Shown piece after piece: positions 1 through 7,575 of a DNA stretch of 19,463 nt (positions are counted from its first letter, which is position 1; each line of letters begins with the position of its first letter). The position numbers and the translations under genes were made by a program. This DNA is from Firmicutes bacterium UBA3932. Lineage in GTDB: Bacteria; Bacillota; Clostridia; Peptostreptococcales; Anaerovoracaceae. Where the stretch lies: assembly GCA_002385825.1 (NCBI GenBank), contig DGEG01000110.1, positions 1 through 19,463 on the forward strand, given 5' to 3'. The notes under the pieces were generated by a model. That model saw only the letters and a list, made by a program, of their open reading frames with translations, searched no databases and was not told the DNA's origin.

Positions 1-144
1 CACAACAACTTGACACCGTCTCAAGAAAGAATGGTACAATGCTTTCGTGATTTTTTATGTTATACTAATCCCCATGGGATGGACTTAACAGGAAGCATCC
101 CTGCAGGCGCAGAAATGATGTTAGAAAAGTATAAAGGGTTGTAA
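1..144 (+). CDS. C-terminal end of an unrecognised protein (gene cut by the window edge)
   Basis: An open frame runs from the first base to a TAA at 142-144, giving 47 residues that begin HNNLTPSQERM and end LEKYKGL. The frame has no start with a good ribosome site inside the window, so it is most simply the tail of a longer gene. The residues look like a globular, soluble C-terminus (DFLCYTNPHG, then GSIPAGAEMMLEKY). I do not recognise the family and assign no function. miaB follows after 34 bases with its own strong Shine-Dalgarno site and no visible terminator between them, so the two could share a transcript. It is possible but less likely that translation starts at the internal ATG at 31. 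Confidence 0.55.
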   Translation, partial: HNNLTPSQERMVQCFRDFLCYTNPHGMDLTGSIPAGAEMMLEKYKGL

Positions 145-178
145 AATATAAATAGAGTTATGTTTAGGAGGATTTTAG

Positions 179-1552
179 TTGAAGGATAGGAGCTTTTTTA
201 TAAGAACCTTCGGTTGTCAGATGAATGAAAGGGACTCGGAGACTCTGGCCGGAATGCTCAGCGATCTCGGCTACCGGGAAACTACGGATCGAAATAAGGC
301 CGATGTAATTATTATGAACACCTGCAGCGTCAGAGAAAACGCGGACAGGCGCTTTTTCGGCAATTTGGGCCAACTGAAGAGGATAAAGGAAGAGAGACCG
401 GATGTGATTATAGCCGTCTGCGGTTGCATGATGCAACAGCAGCACATCATCGATACGTTGAAATCCAAGTATACGTGGGTGGACCTGGTATTCGGGACCC
501 ACAACATCCATGAATTTCCCAAGTTGCTCGGGAATGTGCTCGATGAAAGGAAAAAAGTAGTCGATGTATGGGATCAGGCGGATGAAATCGTGGAAGGACT
601 TCCCGCCCAGAGAAAGCATCCATATAAAGCCTTTGTCAATATCATGTACGGTTGCGATAACTTCTGCTCCTATTGCATCGTGCCTTATACAAGAGGAAGA
701 GAGCGCAGCCGGGATCCGGAAGCCATCCTGGAAGAAGTCAAAGCTTTGGTGGCCGACGGCGTGCTGGAGATTACCCTGCTCGGTCAAAATGTTAATTCTT
801 ATAGGGGCCAGATCCGGAATCAGGATAAAGAAGAGGCCGGTGGGGGGACAGTGATGGATTCATCCGGAGAATATGTAAGCTTTGCCGGACTGATCCATAT
901 GCTGAATGAAGTGGAGGGTTTAAAGAGAATCCGATTTACCACTTCTCACCCGAAAGATCTTTCTGACGAACTCATCGACGCTTTCGCTTCATGCGAAAAG
1001 CTGTGCCCCCACATTCATCTTCCCGTACAGTCGGGGAGCACGCGGATTCTGGAGAAGATGAATCGTAAATACACAAAAGAAGAGTATCTCGAACTGGTGG
1101 AAAAGCTTCGCAGAAAGACACCGGATATCGCCATAACGACGGATATCATAGTAGGCTTTCCCGGGGAGACGGAAGAAGATTTTGAAGAGACTCTGGATAT
1201 TGTTCGCAAGGTGGGCTTCGATTCCGCCTTCACCTTCCTTTATTCGATCCGAAAGGGAACTCCTGCTGAAAACTTCCCCGATCAGGTAGCGGAAGAAGTT
1301 AAACATGAAAGGTTCAACCGGCTGGTGGAGGAAGTGAACCGCATATCCGCAGAAAAGAACAGAGCTCTGGTGGGACAAGTAGTGGAAGTGCTGTCGGAAG
1401 GAAAAAGCAAGACCAACAAGGCCCTTTATACCGGCAGGACCGGCGGGCACAAGTTGGTCAACTTTAAAGCGGATGAAGATGTTACCGGCAGGATGGTCAA
1501 GGTTCTCATTACGGAGAGCTCAACCTTCAGCCTGACCGGCCGGGCGGTATGA
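179..1552 (+). CDS. miaB: tRNA-2-methylthio-N6-dimethylallyladenosine synthase MiaB
   Basis: This 457-residue radical-SAM methylthiotransferase is predicted to convert i6A to ms2i6A at position 37 of tRNAs reading codons that start with U. The N-terminal UPF0004 domain (about 5-120) has the three auxiliary-cluster cysteines C13, C49 and C83 in the contexts FGCQMNERDSE, NTCSVRENA and CGCMM. The radical-SAM motif CDNFCSYC places C159, C163 and C166 as ligands of the SAM-binding cluster. A C-terminal TRAM domain (about 390-457) should bind tRNA. The start is TTG at 179, chosen because AGGAGG at 166-171 lies 7 bases upstream. Length fits the family apart from a hydrophilic insertion near residues 209-233, after LLGQNVNSYRG. 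The gene converges on purB with a 50-base gap. Identification as MiaB rather than MtaB or RimO rests on the FGCQMNERDSE and NTCSVRENA signatures. Confidence 0.97.
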   Translation: MKDRSFFIRTFGCQMNERDSETLAGMLSDLGYRETTDRNKADVIIMNTCSVRENADRRFFGNLGQLKRIKEERPDVIIAVCGCMMQQQHIIDTLKSKYTWVDLVFGTHNIHEFPKLLGNVLDERKKVVDVWDQADEIVEGLPAQRKHPYKAFVNIMYGCDNFCSYCIVPYTRGRERSRDPEAILEEVKALVADGVLEITLLGQNVNSYRGQIRNQDKEEAGGGTVMDSSGEYVSFAGLIHMLNEVEGLKRIRFTTSHPKDLSDELIDAFASCEKLCPHIHLPVQSGSTRILEKMNRKYTKEEYLELVEKLRRKTPDIAITTDIIVGFPGETEEDFEETLDIVRKVGFDSAFTFLYSIRKGTPAENFPDQVAEEVKHERFNRLVEEVNRISAEKNRALVGQVVEVLSEGKSKTNKALYTGRTGGHKLVNFKADEDVTGRMVKVLITESSTFSLTGRAV

Positions 1553-1602
1553 AAACCGGCATCTGAACAAATTTAAAGAAAACCAAAAAAGTAAATGCAA
1601 CG

Positions 1603-3033
1603 CTATACCCTCAACCCGTCGTCAAAGGCGGGTTGAGCTTTCATGTCCTTTAATACGTTTTCTCGGATCCAATCCACGTATTCCTGTGTTTGCTCGGGGG
1701 CCCTGCCCACATATTCGGAGGGGTTGAGCATGGAGCGGAGCGTTTCGGGATCCAGGCCAAAGGCGGGATCCTGTGCGATGCGGTCAATCAAGTCGTTCTC
1801 AAGCCCCTTCTCTTTAACTTGTTTTGCGGCCTCCATGGAATGGATTCTGATCCGCTCATGAAGTTCCTGGCGATTTCCACCTTTCATAACCGCATTCATG
1901 AGGATGTTTTCTGTGATCATAAAGGGCAGCTCTCTCTGTATATGAGCTTCTATAACTTTCGGATATACTACCATGTTTCCGGCAATGTTCAAATAAATAT
2001 TCAGGATGGAGTCCACCGCCAGGAATGCTTCGGGAATGCTGATTCGTTTGTTGGCGGAATCGTCCAACGTCCTTTCAAACCATTGTTCCGAAGCGGTCAG
2101 CGCAGGATTGAGAGCGTTCACCAGCACATAGCGGCAAAGAGCTGCCATGCGCTCAGAGCGCATGGGGTTTCGCTTGTATGCCATGGCGGAGGAACCGATC
2201 TGATTAGCCTCAAAAGGTTCTTCCATTTCTTTCAGGTGCTGCAATAACCTAAGGTCGTTGCTGAACTTATGGGCAGACTGGGCAATACCGCTTAGCAGGT
2301 TGAGGATCTGGCTGTCCAGCTTGCGGGGATAGGTCTGTCCGGAAACAGGGAATACTGCGGGATAAGACATTTTTTCTGCAATGAGTAGGTCGAGTTTCTT
2401 AACTTTTTCATGATCTCCCTTAAACAGCTCAAGAAAGCTGGCCTGTGTTCCCGTCGTGCCTTTAGAGCCCAGCAGGCGTTTATTGGCAAGCTGGTGATCG
2501 ATGGCTTCCAAATCCATGATCAGATCCTGGAGCCACAGGGTGGCTCTCTTTCCCACTGTAGTCAGCTGGGCAGGCTGAAAATGGGTGAAACCCAAAGTAG
2601 GAAGATCTTTATATTTTACAGCAAAATCGCAGAGTTTTTCTATGCAGACGAGAAGTTTATTACGTACCAGATCAAGGGCTTCGTACATGATTATGATATC
2701 CGTGTTGTCGGTGACGTAGCAGGAGGTTGCTCCTAAATGGATTATTGGCATGGCTGACGGGCACTGTTGCCCGTACGCATAAACGTGGGCCATTACATCG
2801 TGACGAACTTCTCTCTCTCTTGATTCGGCAACGCTATAGTTAATGTCATTTATGTGATCTTTCATCTCTTTTATCTGGCTTTCCGTGATGGGCAACCCCA
2901 GCTCCATTTCGCTTTCGGCTAAAGCCACCCACAGTTTCCGCCAGGTGGAGAATTTCTTCTCTGCAGAAAAGAGATATTGCATTTCTTTGCTGGCATATCG
3001 TGTACTGAAAGGGCTTTCATAACGATCATACAT
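1603..3033 (-). CDS. purB: Adenylosuccinate lyase PurB
   Basis: The 476-residue protein belongs to the fumarase/aspartase superfamily. It cleaves SAICAR to AICAR plus fumarate and adenylosuccinate to AMP plus fumarate in purine synthesis. The family signature GSSAMAYKRNP is at 280-290, with the mobile-loop catalytic serine in it. The HDVMAH segment is at 78-83, TSCYVTDN at 103-110, and THFQPAQ with the catalytic histidine at 150-156. It is longer than the roughly 430-residue Bacillus enzyme and closer to the long form known in clostridia and eukaryotes. The ATG start at 3033 is preceded on the minus strand by AAGGAGGAT at good spacing. A sigma-A-type promoter lies at 3061-3089. No other purine genes are nearby, so it appears to be a single-gene unit. 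It ends in TAG, converging on miaB. Confidence 0.97.
   Translation of the reverse strand: MYDRYESPFSTRYASKEMQYLFSAEKKFSTWRKLWVALAESEMELGLPITESQIKEMKDHINDINYSVAESREREVRHDVMAHVYAYGQQCPSAMPIIHLGATSCYVTDNTDIIIMYEALDLVRNKLLVCIEKLCDFAVKYKDLPTLGFTHFQPAQLTTVGKRATLWLQDLIMDLEAIDHQLANKRLLGSKGTTGTQASFLELFKGDHEKVKKLDLLIAEKMSYPAVFPVSGQTYPRKLDSQILNLLSGIAQSAHKFSNDLRLLQHLKEMEEPFEANQIGSSAMAYKRNPMRSERMAALCRYVLVNALNPALTASEQWFERTLDDSANKRISIPEAFLAVDSILNIYLNIAGNMVVYPKVIEAHIQRELPFMITENILMNAVMKGGNRQELHERIRIHSMEAAKQVKEKGLENDLIDRIAQDPAFGLDPETLRSMLNPSEYVGRAPEQTQEYVDWIRENVLKDMKAQPAFDDGLRV
1610..1637. terminator. Inverted repeat between miaB and purB, weak bidirectional terminator candidate
   Basis: A 9-bp perfect stem, CTCAACCCG (1610-1618) pairing with CGGGTTGAG (1629-1637), encloses a 10-base loop. 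It lies inside the last codons of purB. On the plus strand it is followed by a weak T-rich tract (GCTTTCATGTCCTTT), and on the minus strand by a T-run only after about 30 bases. It is the only hairpin between the converging miaB and purB genes, so it may terminate one or both, but the poor U-tracts keep confidence low. Confidence 0.35.
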
Positions 3034-3060
3034 AGGCGTATCCTCCTTTTTTACTCTTTC

Positions 3061-3089
3061 ATCCTATCATTTTGCATATGGATAGACAA
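3061..3089 (-). promoter_or_regulatory. Putative sigma-A promoter of purB
   Basis: On the minus strand a -35 hexamer TTGTCT (3089-3084) is separated by exactly 17 bases from a -10 hexamer TAGGAT (3066-3061). The predicted transcript would have a leader of about 20-25 bases that carries the AAGGAGGAT ribosome site. The call is based on consensus match and spacing only. Confidence 0.5.
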
Positions 3090-3168
3090 GAACTTTCAAA
3101 ACCCGCTGCTTGTTAATCTTCAAAACAGTTTGGCTGCGCAGAATGGCAATCTTATTGATTATTTTTGT

Positions 3169-3197
3169 GCATATTGAGAAGGGCGTCCTAATATATT
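3169..3197 (+). promoter_or_regulatory. Putative sigma-E (mother-cell) promoter of spoIVA
   Basis: GCATATT at 3169-3175 matches the sigma-E -35 consensus KMATATT completely. After a 14-base spacer, AATATATT at 3190-3197 matches 5 of 8 positions of the sigma-E -10 consensus CATACAMT. In Bacillus subtilis spoIVA is transcribed by sigma-E, which supports the call. Transcription would begin near 3204, about 30 bases before the start codon. Confidence 0.5.
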
Positions 3198-3234
3198 GTA
3201 CAGACATAGTGCAATGTGAAGGAGGGGGCATACC

Positions 3235-4713
3235 TTGGAAAACCTGAATATATATGAAAGCATGGCGGAAAGGACCCGAGGTGATATCTACATCGGGGTA
3301 GTGGGGCCGGTTAGGACAGGAAAATCAACTTTTATAAAGCGTTTTATGGATCGAATGGTTTTGCCCAAAATTGAAGAGGGGCACCTGAAAACTCAGATTC
3401 GCGACGAACTGCCCCAGAGCGGCACGGGGCGAACCATTACCACCACTGAGCCTAAATTTATCCCGGCCAAAGCAGTGGAGCTTCGTCTATCCGATAATAC
3501 CCGCTTCAAAGTGCGGATGGTGGACTGCGTGGGATACATGGTCAAAAACGCCATAGGCCATATGGAAGACGGTCAACCACGCATGCTGAACACGCCATGG
3601 AATGAGGAGAAAATACCCTTCGCGGAAGCGGCGGAAATCGGAACCAGAAAAGTCATCGCGGATCATTCCACCATAGGCGTGCTGGTGACTACTGACGGAA
3701 GCATCGGTGAAATTCCGAGAGAAGATTACATACCTGCCGAAGAGAGAGTGGTGCGGGAGCTGAAAGAACTGAACAAGCCTTTTGTTATAGTACTGAACTC
3801 TACGGTTCCGGAAGAACCGGCTACGCAGAAATTATGCAGCGAGCTGGAAATGAAATACGATACGCCGGTAATTGCGGCGGATTGTATGAAAATGGATGAC
3901 CATCAGATCCAGGGAATTCTGACACAAGTGCTTTACCAATTCCCTGCAGCGGAGATCGGATTCATGCTGCCTGGTTTCCTGAAAGGCCTGCCGGAGGATC
4001 ACCGGATTAAAAAGACCATCATCGAAGCCATAAAAGACTGGTGCCAAAACATGAATACAGTGAGAGATATAAAAGATACGGTTGCCGTATTAGCCGACGG
4101 GGATATCGTAAAAGACGTTGCTATTACGGACATGAACTTGGGAAATGGCAGGATTTTGGCGGAGATTCGGCCGGTGGATGGTTTATTCTACCTGCTCATC
4201 AGCGAGATAACGGATCGGGAAGTAACCGACGACAGCCAGTTCTTCCAGTTGATCAGGGAATTGGCCGTAGCGAAGAAGGCTTATGATAAAATTGCCCCGG
4301 CCATGGCTCAAGTGGAGGAGACAGGTTATGGCATCGTGCAACCGAATCTCTCCGAAATGAATCTGGAAGAACCGGAGATCTTCCGCCAGGGTAACAATTT
4401 CGGAGTGCGCCTGATGGCTAAAGCTCCAAGCCTTCATATCATCAAGACGGATATTACCACGGAGGTGGCTCCTGTAGTAGGAAGTCTTCGCCAGAGCGAG
4501 GATTTGGTTCAGTATCTCCTCAGCGAATTCGAAAGCGACCCGGGAAAGATTTGGGAAACCAATATCTTCGGCAAATCCCTTTATGAGATGGTTACGGAAC
4601 AGATGGAGTCCAAGTTGGCCAACGTGCCCGACCATATTCGGGGAAAGGTCCAAAGGTCCCTGCAGAAGGTGTCCGATGAGGGAAGGGAGCACATGATCTG
4701 CATCGTCCTTTAG
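3235..4713 (+). CDS. spoIVA: Stage IV sporulation protein A, spore-coat morphogenetic ATPase
   Basis: This 492-residue protein has the same length as SpoIVA of Bacillus subtilis. It polymerises with ATP hydrolysis on the forespore surface to form the basement layer of the spore coat. The N-terminus MENLNIYESMAERTRGDIY is strongly characteristic. A Walker A motif GPVRTGKS lies at 24-31, and VRMVDCVGYM around residues 94-103 looks like the Walker B/switch region of this TRAFAC-type ATPase. The C-terminal portion, ending CIVL, is the region that in Bacillus contacts SpoVM and SpoVID. The start is TTG at 3235, preceded by GAAGGAGGGGG at 3218-3228. It is monocistronic: a sigma-E-like promoter precedes it and a strong hairpin terminator follows. 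The gene is essentially confined to endospore formers, so it fixes the lifestyle of the host. Confidence 0.98.
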   Translation: MENLNIYESMAERTRGDIYIGVVGPVRTGKSTFIKRFMDRMVLPKIEEGHLKTQIRDELPQSGTGRTITTTEPKFIPAKAVELRLSDNTRFKVRMVDCVGYMVKNAIGHMEDGQPRMLNTPWNEEKIPFAEAAEIGTRKVIADHSTIGVLVTTDGSIGEIPREDYIPAEERVVRELKELNKPFVIVLNSTVPEEPATQKLCSELEMKYDTPVIAADCMKMDDHQIQGILTQVLYQFPAAEIGFMLPGFLKGLPEDHRIKKTIIEAIKDWCQNMNTVRDIKDTVAVLADGDIVKDVAITDMNLGNGRILAEIRPVDGLFYLLISEITDREVTDDSQFFQLIRELAVAKKAYDKIAPAMAQVEETGYGIVQPNLSEMNLEEPEIFRQGNNFGVRLMAKAPSLHIIKTDITTEVAPVVGSLRQSEDLVQYLLSEFESDPGKIWETNIFGKSLYEMVTEQMESKLANVPDHIRGKVQRSLQKVSDEGREHMICIVL

Positions 4714-4768
4714 TCCACAGAACCTTTGAATTGAGCGGATTTTTGAAAGCAAATATCATCTATGGAAC

Positions 4769-4805
4769 AAAACGTTGCTCGCTCTTACGGTGGGCAACGT
4801 TTTTA
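4769..4805 (+). terminator. Rho-independent terminator after spoIVA
   Basis: A 10-bp stem, AAAACGTTGC (4769-4778) with GCAACGTTTT (4794-4803), runs directly into the T-tract on its 3' side (CGTTTTTATA). Two further inner pairs are possible. It lies 55 bases downstream of the spoIVA stop and isolates spoIVA from the next unit. Confidence 0.85.
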
Positions 4806-4823
4806 TAATCACCACGGGCAGTT

Positions 4824-4860
4824 TTTGGAACTTTCGGCTTCAAAAGAATTTGGAACTTTC
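4824..4860 (+). repeat. Direct repeat TTTGGAACTTTC, two copies
   Basis: The 12-mer TTTGGAACTTTC occurs at 4824-4835 and again at 4849-4860, a 25-base period. It lies in the leader/promoter region of the PstS-like lipoprotein gene. Each copy contains GGAAC, the core of ECF sigma -35 elements, and the second copy has a matching -10 motif downstream. It could also be a regulator binding pair. Confidence 0.6.
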
Positions 4861-4920
4861 CACATGAAAGAGCGTCAAAGGGTATAGGAAGTTTTATCCA
4901 CTTCCCAGTAAGGCCGAAAG
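4831..4920 (+). other. Inverted repeats that could fold the leader RNA into a closed multi-stem structure
   Basis: CTTTCGGC (4831-4838) is perfectly complementary to GCCGAAAG (4913-4920). Between them lie two local hairpins: CTTTC/GAAAG (4856-4860 with 4866-4870) and GGAAGT/ACTTCC (4887-4892 with 4900-4905). The closing stem ends 3 bases before the Shine-Dalgarno sequence GGAGGG (4924-4929). The geometry resembles a three-way-junction regulatory RNA, but I could not match it to any riboswitch class. If transcription instead starts at the ECF-like promoter, the 5' arm of the closing stem would not be transcribed. Confidence 0.3.
4852..4876 (+). promoter_or_regulatory. Possible ECF-sigma-type promoter of the PstS-like/DUF3298 unit
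   Basis: GGAAC at 4852-4856 is followed, after exactly 16 bases, by CGTC at 4873-4876. This is the arrangement of many ECF sigma promoters (AAC-type -35, CGTC or CGTA -10). Transcription would begin near 4883, leaving a leader of about 50 bases before the ATG at 4937. No ECF sigma or anti-sigma gene pair is within the window. The motif is short and could be chance. Confidence 0.35.
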
Positions 4921-4936
4921 ATCGGAGGGTTTAGTT

Positions 4937-5851
4937 ATGAAAATACGGAGATCGAAAATGAGGATCGCAGGCATCCTCGTATTAGCGGTACTGCTTTTAT
5001 CCGGCTGCGTTGCTGTTGATGAAGCTCCGGAAGGTGATGTGCCGGATTCGAGCCTTCATTTTACGCCGGAAGAATATCCGAGGGTGGATGGTTCGACGCT
5101 TACCATTCCCTTTTCTGAAGCTGTAGCGGCCGCGGTGATGGGCCTTCCCATAGAAGAGGCCCGACAGTATATATTCCACAACACGACTCACAATGCTTAT
5201 GTAAATCTCATTGAAGGAAACGCGGACATCATCTTCGTTACACCGCCTTCCGAGGAAGAGTTGGCTTACGCGGAAAAGCTGGGTGTGGAGCTTGAGGTCA
5301 TCCCCATGCTTAGGGACGGCTTCGTATTCTTTGTCAACGAGAACAACCCGGTGAACAATGTGGCATTTCAAGACATCGTAGATATATATTCCGGAAAAAT
5401 CACCAATTGGAAACAGTTGGGAGGAGAGGATAAGGTGATCATAGCCTACCAGAGAGAAGAAAACTCCGGCAGCCAGACAGGGATGCTGAAGCTTGTTATG
5501 AAGGACACGCCCATGATGGAGGCACCTAAGGAGTTGATGATCGGCGATATGGGATCCATCATCGATGCAGTGGCCATCTATGACAATGATGTGGCCGCCA
5601 TCGGCTATTCCTATTATTACTTTGTTAAAAGTATGTGGGGTGATGAGCATATTAAACTGCTTGCTGTGGACGGTGTGGAACCCAACGATGAAACCATCGG
5701 CAACAATAGCTATCCCATAGTTTCTACCACTTACATGGTGCTTCGTTCCGATGAGCCTGAGGGAAGCAATGCCCGACTTTTGGCCGACTGGATCCTTTCC
5801 GCGGAAGGACAGTCCGTTGCTGAAAAGAGCGGCTATGTTCCGTTGAAGTAG
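4937..5851 (+). CDS. PstS-like substrate-binding lipoprotein
   Basis: This 304-residue exported lipoprotein starts with basic residues and a hydrophobic stretch (about 9-20) ending in lipobox LSGC with C24 as the lipidated cysteine. It belongs to the type-2 periplasmic-binding fold of the phosphate-binding PstS group. DGST sits at 51-54 near the mature N-terminus, TNW at 156-158, and ENSGSQ at 175-180, where PstS has its anion-binding SGT loop. It should capture a small anion, with phosphate as the default guess, at the outer face of the membrane. No pstC, pstA, pstB or phoU gene adjoins it, so it may act as an orphan receptor or sensor. The ATG at 4937 is preceded by GGAGGG 7 bases upstream. 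The next gene follows after 38 bases without a terminator, implying a two-gene operon. The ligand is not settled by sequence. Confidence 0.8.
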   Translation: MKIRRSKMRIAGILVLAVLLLSGCVAVDEAPEGDVPDSSLHFTPEEYPRVDGSTLTIPFSEAVAAAVMGLPIEEARQYIFHNTTHNAYVNLIEGNADIIFVTPPSEEELAYAEKLGVELEVIPMLRDGFVFFVNENNPVNNVAFQDIVDIYSGKITNWKQLGGEDKVIIAYQREENSGSQTGMLKLVMKDTPMMEAPKELMIGDMGSIIDAVAIYDNDVAAIGYSYYYFVKSMWGDEHIKLLAVDGVEPNDETIGNNSYPIVSTTYMVLRSDEPEGSNARLLADWILSAEGQSVAEKSGYVPLK

Positions 5852-5889
5852 GAAACGATACTTTGTTTCGATAATTAAGGAGATCAGCC

Positions 5890-7575
5890 ATGTTGCGTCA
5901 TAATGAACGGCTATATGATACTATTCCGGAACGGCCTTTCAGAAAAAGAGAAGTAAAACGGTTTTTATGCATTGCCTGTGTCATTGGGCTTATCAGCCCC
6001 ATATTTTTCGGGTGCGGTGACACTTCCGGCATTAATGTTACCGATGATATTGGCGGCCAATCCCAAGAAGTAAGGGGAACGTCAGAGACTCACCGGAGAA
6101 GCGGAAAACCTGTGGTGGCGCCGGTGGATATTCTCTACACCGTGGAGAATAATCTTGAAATTATTTCTGAGGAAATAACTAATGAAGGCGACGAAAATCA
6201 GGAATTTAAGTATCACCATGTGGTCATCTCCATTTCCGGATTGAAGGATAAGCAGGTGGAGAAAAAGATAAACGATCGTATATGGGAAGTCTATGAGTCG
6301 CTTAAATCCCAGGGATTGCCTCCTTTCCGAGGTATAAAAGCCGTCATACCAGAAGACGCGCAGCTGGTATCGGACAGTATATACAGTTATGTGACGGCAA
6401 ATTACAACAATGTTTTGTCCGTTTGTATTAACAGGGACAGCTCTTATAGACCGACAAGCGAAGAGAGAGGTAACGTAAGAACGCAGGAAGGGTATTATCG
6501 CGATACGGGGCATGTATATGTAATGGAGGGGTTGACCTTTGATCTTAACACCGGAAATGAGATCACCCTTGCAGATGTATTTGCCGATAATGTGGATTAC
6601 CTTGCCTTGCTCAACAATGCGGTGATGAAGGATCTCAACGAAGTCAGCGCCCAGGATGAAGGATACTTCACCCGGTGGCACGGATTGAAACTGGCGGAAT
6701 CTTTTAAAGGATTGTCTCCGGATCAGAAATTCTTCCTCGATGCGTACGGAATCAATTTGATCTTTGATTACGATACGCCCGAATTTTATTTATCGGACTT
6801 CATGGCGCAAACAATACATATACCTTACGAGAATTTGAATCGTTCCGTTGCAATTATGAAGAGGTTCTATGACGAAAGGGAAAAAATTTTCACTTCGGAA
6901 GATGAAGAAGTTAAATCATTGATTTATAGCGGTTATACGAACATTCCAATCCAAAAACAAGAATACGCCGACGGTTATATATATGTGTACAACTATACTA
7001 AGGTTTCTCCCAACTTTCCCGAGAGTCTGATGGAAAAAGTCATGGCCATGTCTTCCGTGCCCCAGGCAAAAATCCATGAGATGAATCAATATGTTATGAA
7101 CGAGAGGGCTCATTGGAATGAAGAAGTAAACGGTTATTTCGAGCAGCATGTCAATGCGGGAACTGTGGGACACTATGCTATCGTTACGAAAAATATAAAC
7201 GGCGCAACGAGGGATACAGGATTTTTCTCCAACGAGTGCAAGACCTATGATTTAAAGAGCGGCAGGGAAATGGCATTGGCAGAAATGTTCGTGGACGGAT
7301 TCGATTATAAATCACTGGTGAGAAAAACCTTTGAAAAGACCATCGCCGACCGGGGCGGGCTTTATCAGGAAGGCAGAAAGATGTCGGAAGAAGAAATCAG
7401 GGAACTCCTGGATGAAATATTATCCGGCAACCCGGGTTTTTGTCCTTATCCCAATTCTATTCACATTGTGGCCGGAGACGCGGAGTTCGCAGGCGGGTAT
7501 CGTGAACCGCTGCAAATCAGCCTTGATTTCAAAGAAATCGGATATGAAAATCTGGCCGTGTTCGACAGCCGCTAA
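5890..7575 (+). CDS. Exported protein with tandem DUF4163/DUF3298-like (RsiV/PdaC-type) modules
   Basis: The 561-residue protein has a basic N-terminus, a hydrophobic segment (about 25-40) and C42 in FFGC, a poor but possible lipobox, so it is either a lipoprotein or membrane-anchored. The first module (about 80-330) shows the pattern of DUF4163 followed by DUF3298: YHHVVISISGL with KKINDRI near 125, then TFDLNTGNEITLADVF at about 216. A second, diverged module covers about 420-561, with CKTYDLKSGREMALAEMF at about 451 and a closing SLDFKEIGYENLAVF that parallels TIHIPYENLNRSVAI of the first. The same domain pair forms the outside part of the anti-sigma factor RsiV, which binds lysozyme, and part of the deacetylase PdaC. 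No catalytic NodB domain is present. The start is supported by AAGGAG 7 bases upstream of the ATG at 5890. Its stop overlaps the stop of ydcZ by 4 bases. Function is unknown; envelope sensing is an inference. Confidence 0.7.
   Translation: MLRHNERLYDTIPERPFRKREVKRFLCIACVIGLISPIFFGCGDTSGINVTDDIGGQSQEVRGTSETHRRSGKPVVAPVDILYTVENNLEIISEEITNEGDENQEFKYHHVVISISGLKDKQVEKKINDRIWEVYESLKSQGLPPFRGIKAVIPEDAQLVSDSIYSYVTANYNNVLSVCINRDSSYRPTSEERGNVRTQEGYYRDTGHVYVMEGLTFDLNTGNEITLADVFADNVDYLALLNNAVMKDLNEVSAQDEGYFTRWHGLKLAESFKGLSPDQKFFLDAYGINLIFDYDTPEFYLSDFMAQTIHIPYENLNRSVAIMKRFYDEREKIFTSEDEEVKSLIYSGYTNIPIQKQEYADGYIYVYNYTKVSPNFPESLMEKVMAMSSVPQAKIHEMNQYVMNERAHWNEEVNGYFEQHVNAGTVGHYAIVTKNINGATRDTGFFSNECKTYDLKSGREMALAEMFVDGFDYKSLVRKTFEKTIADRGGLYQEGRKMSEEEIRELLDEILSGNPGFCPYPNSIHIVAGDAEFAGGYREPLQISLDFKEIGYENLAVFDSR

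Noticed and set aside
164..787. Long open frame antisense to miaB
   Set aside because: It mirrors a certain gene, has no family resemblance and is explained by the codon composition of miaB on the other strand.
4831..4920. Known riboswitch (cyclic-di-GMP, purine, guanidine, fluoride) in the PstS-like leader
   Set aside because: None of the conserved core sequences of these classes could be found; only the stem geometry is suggestive.
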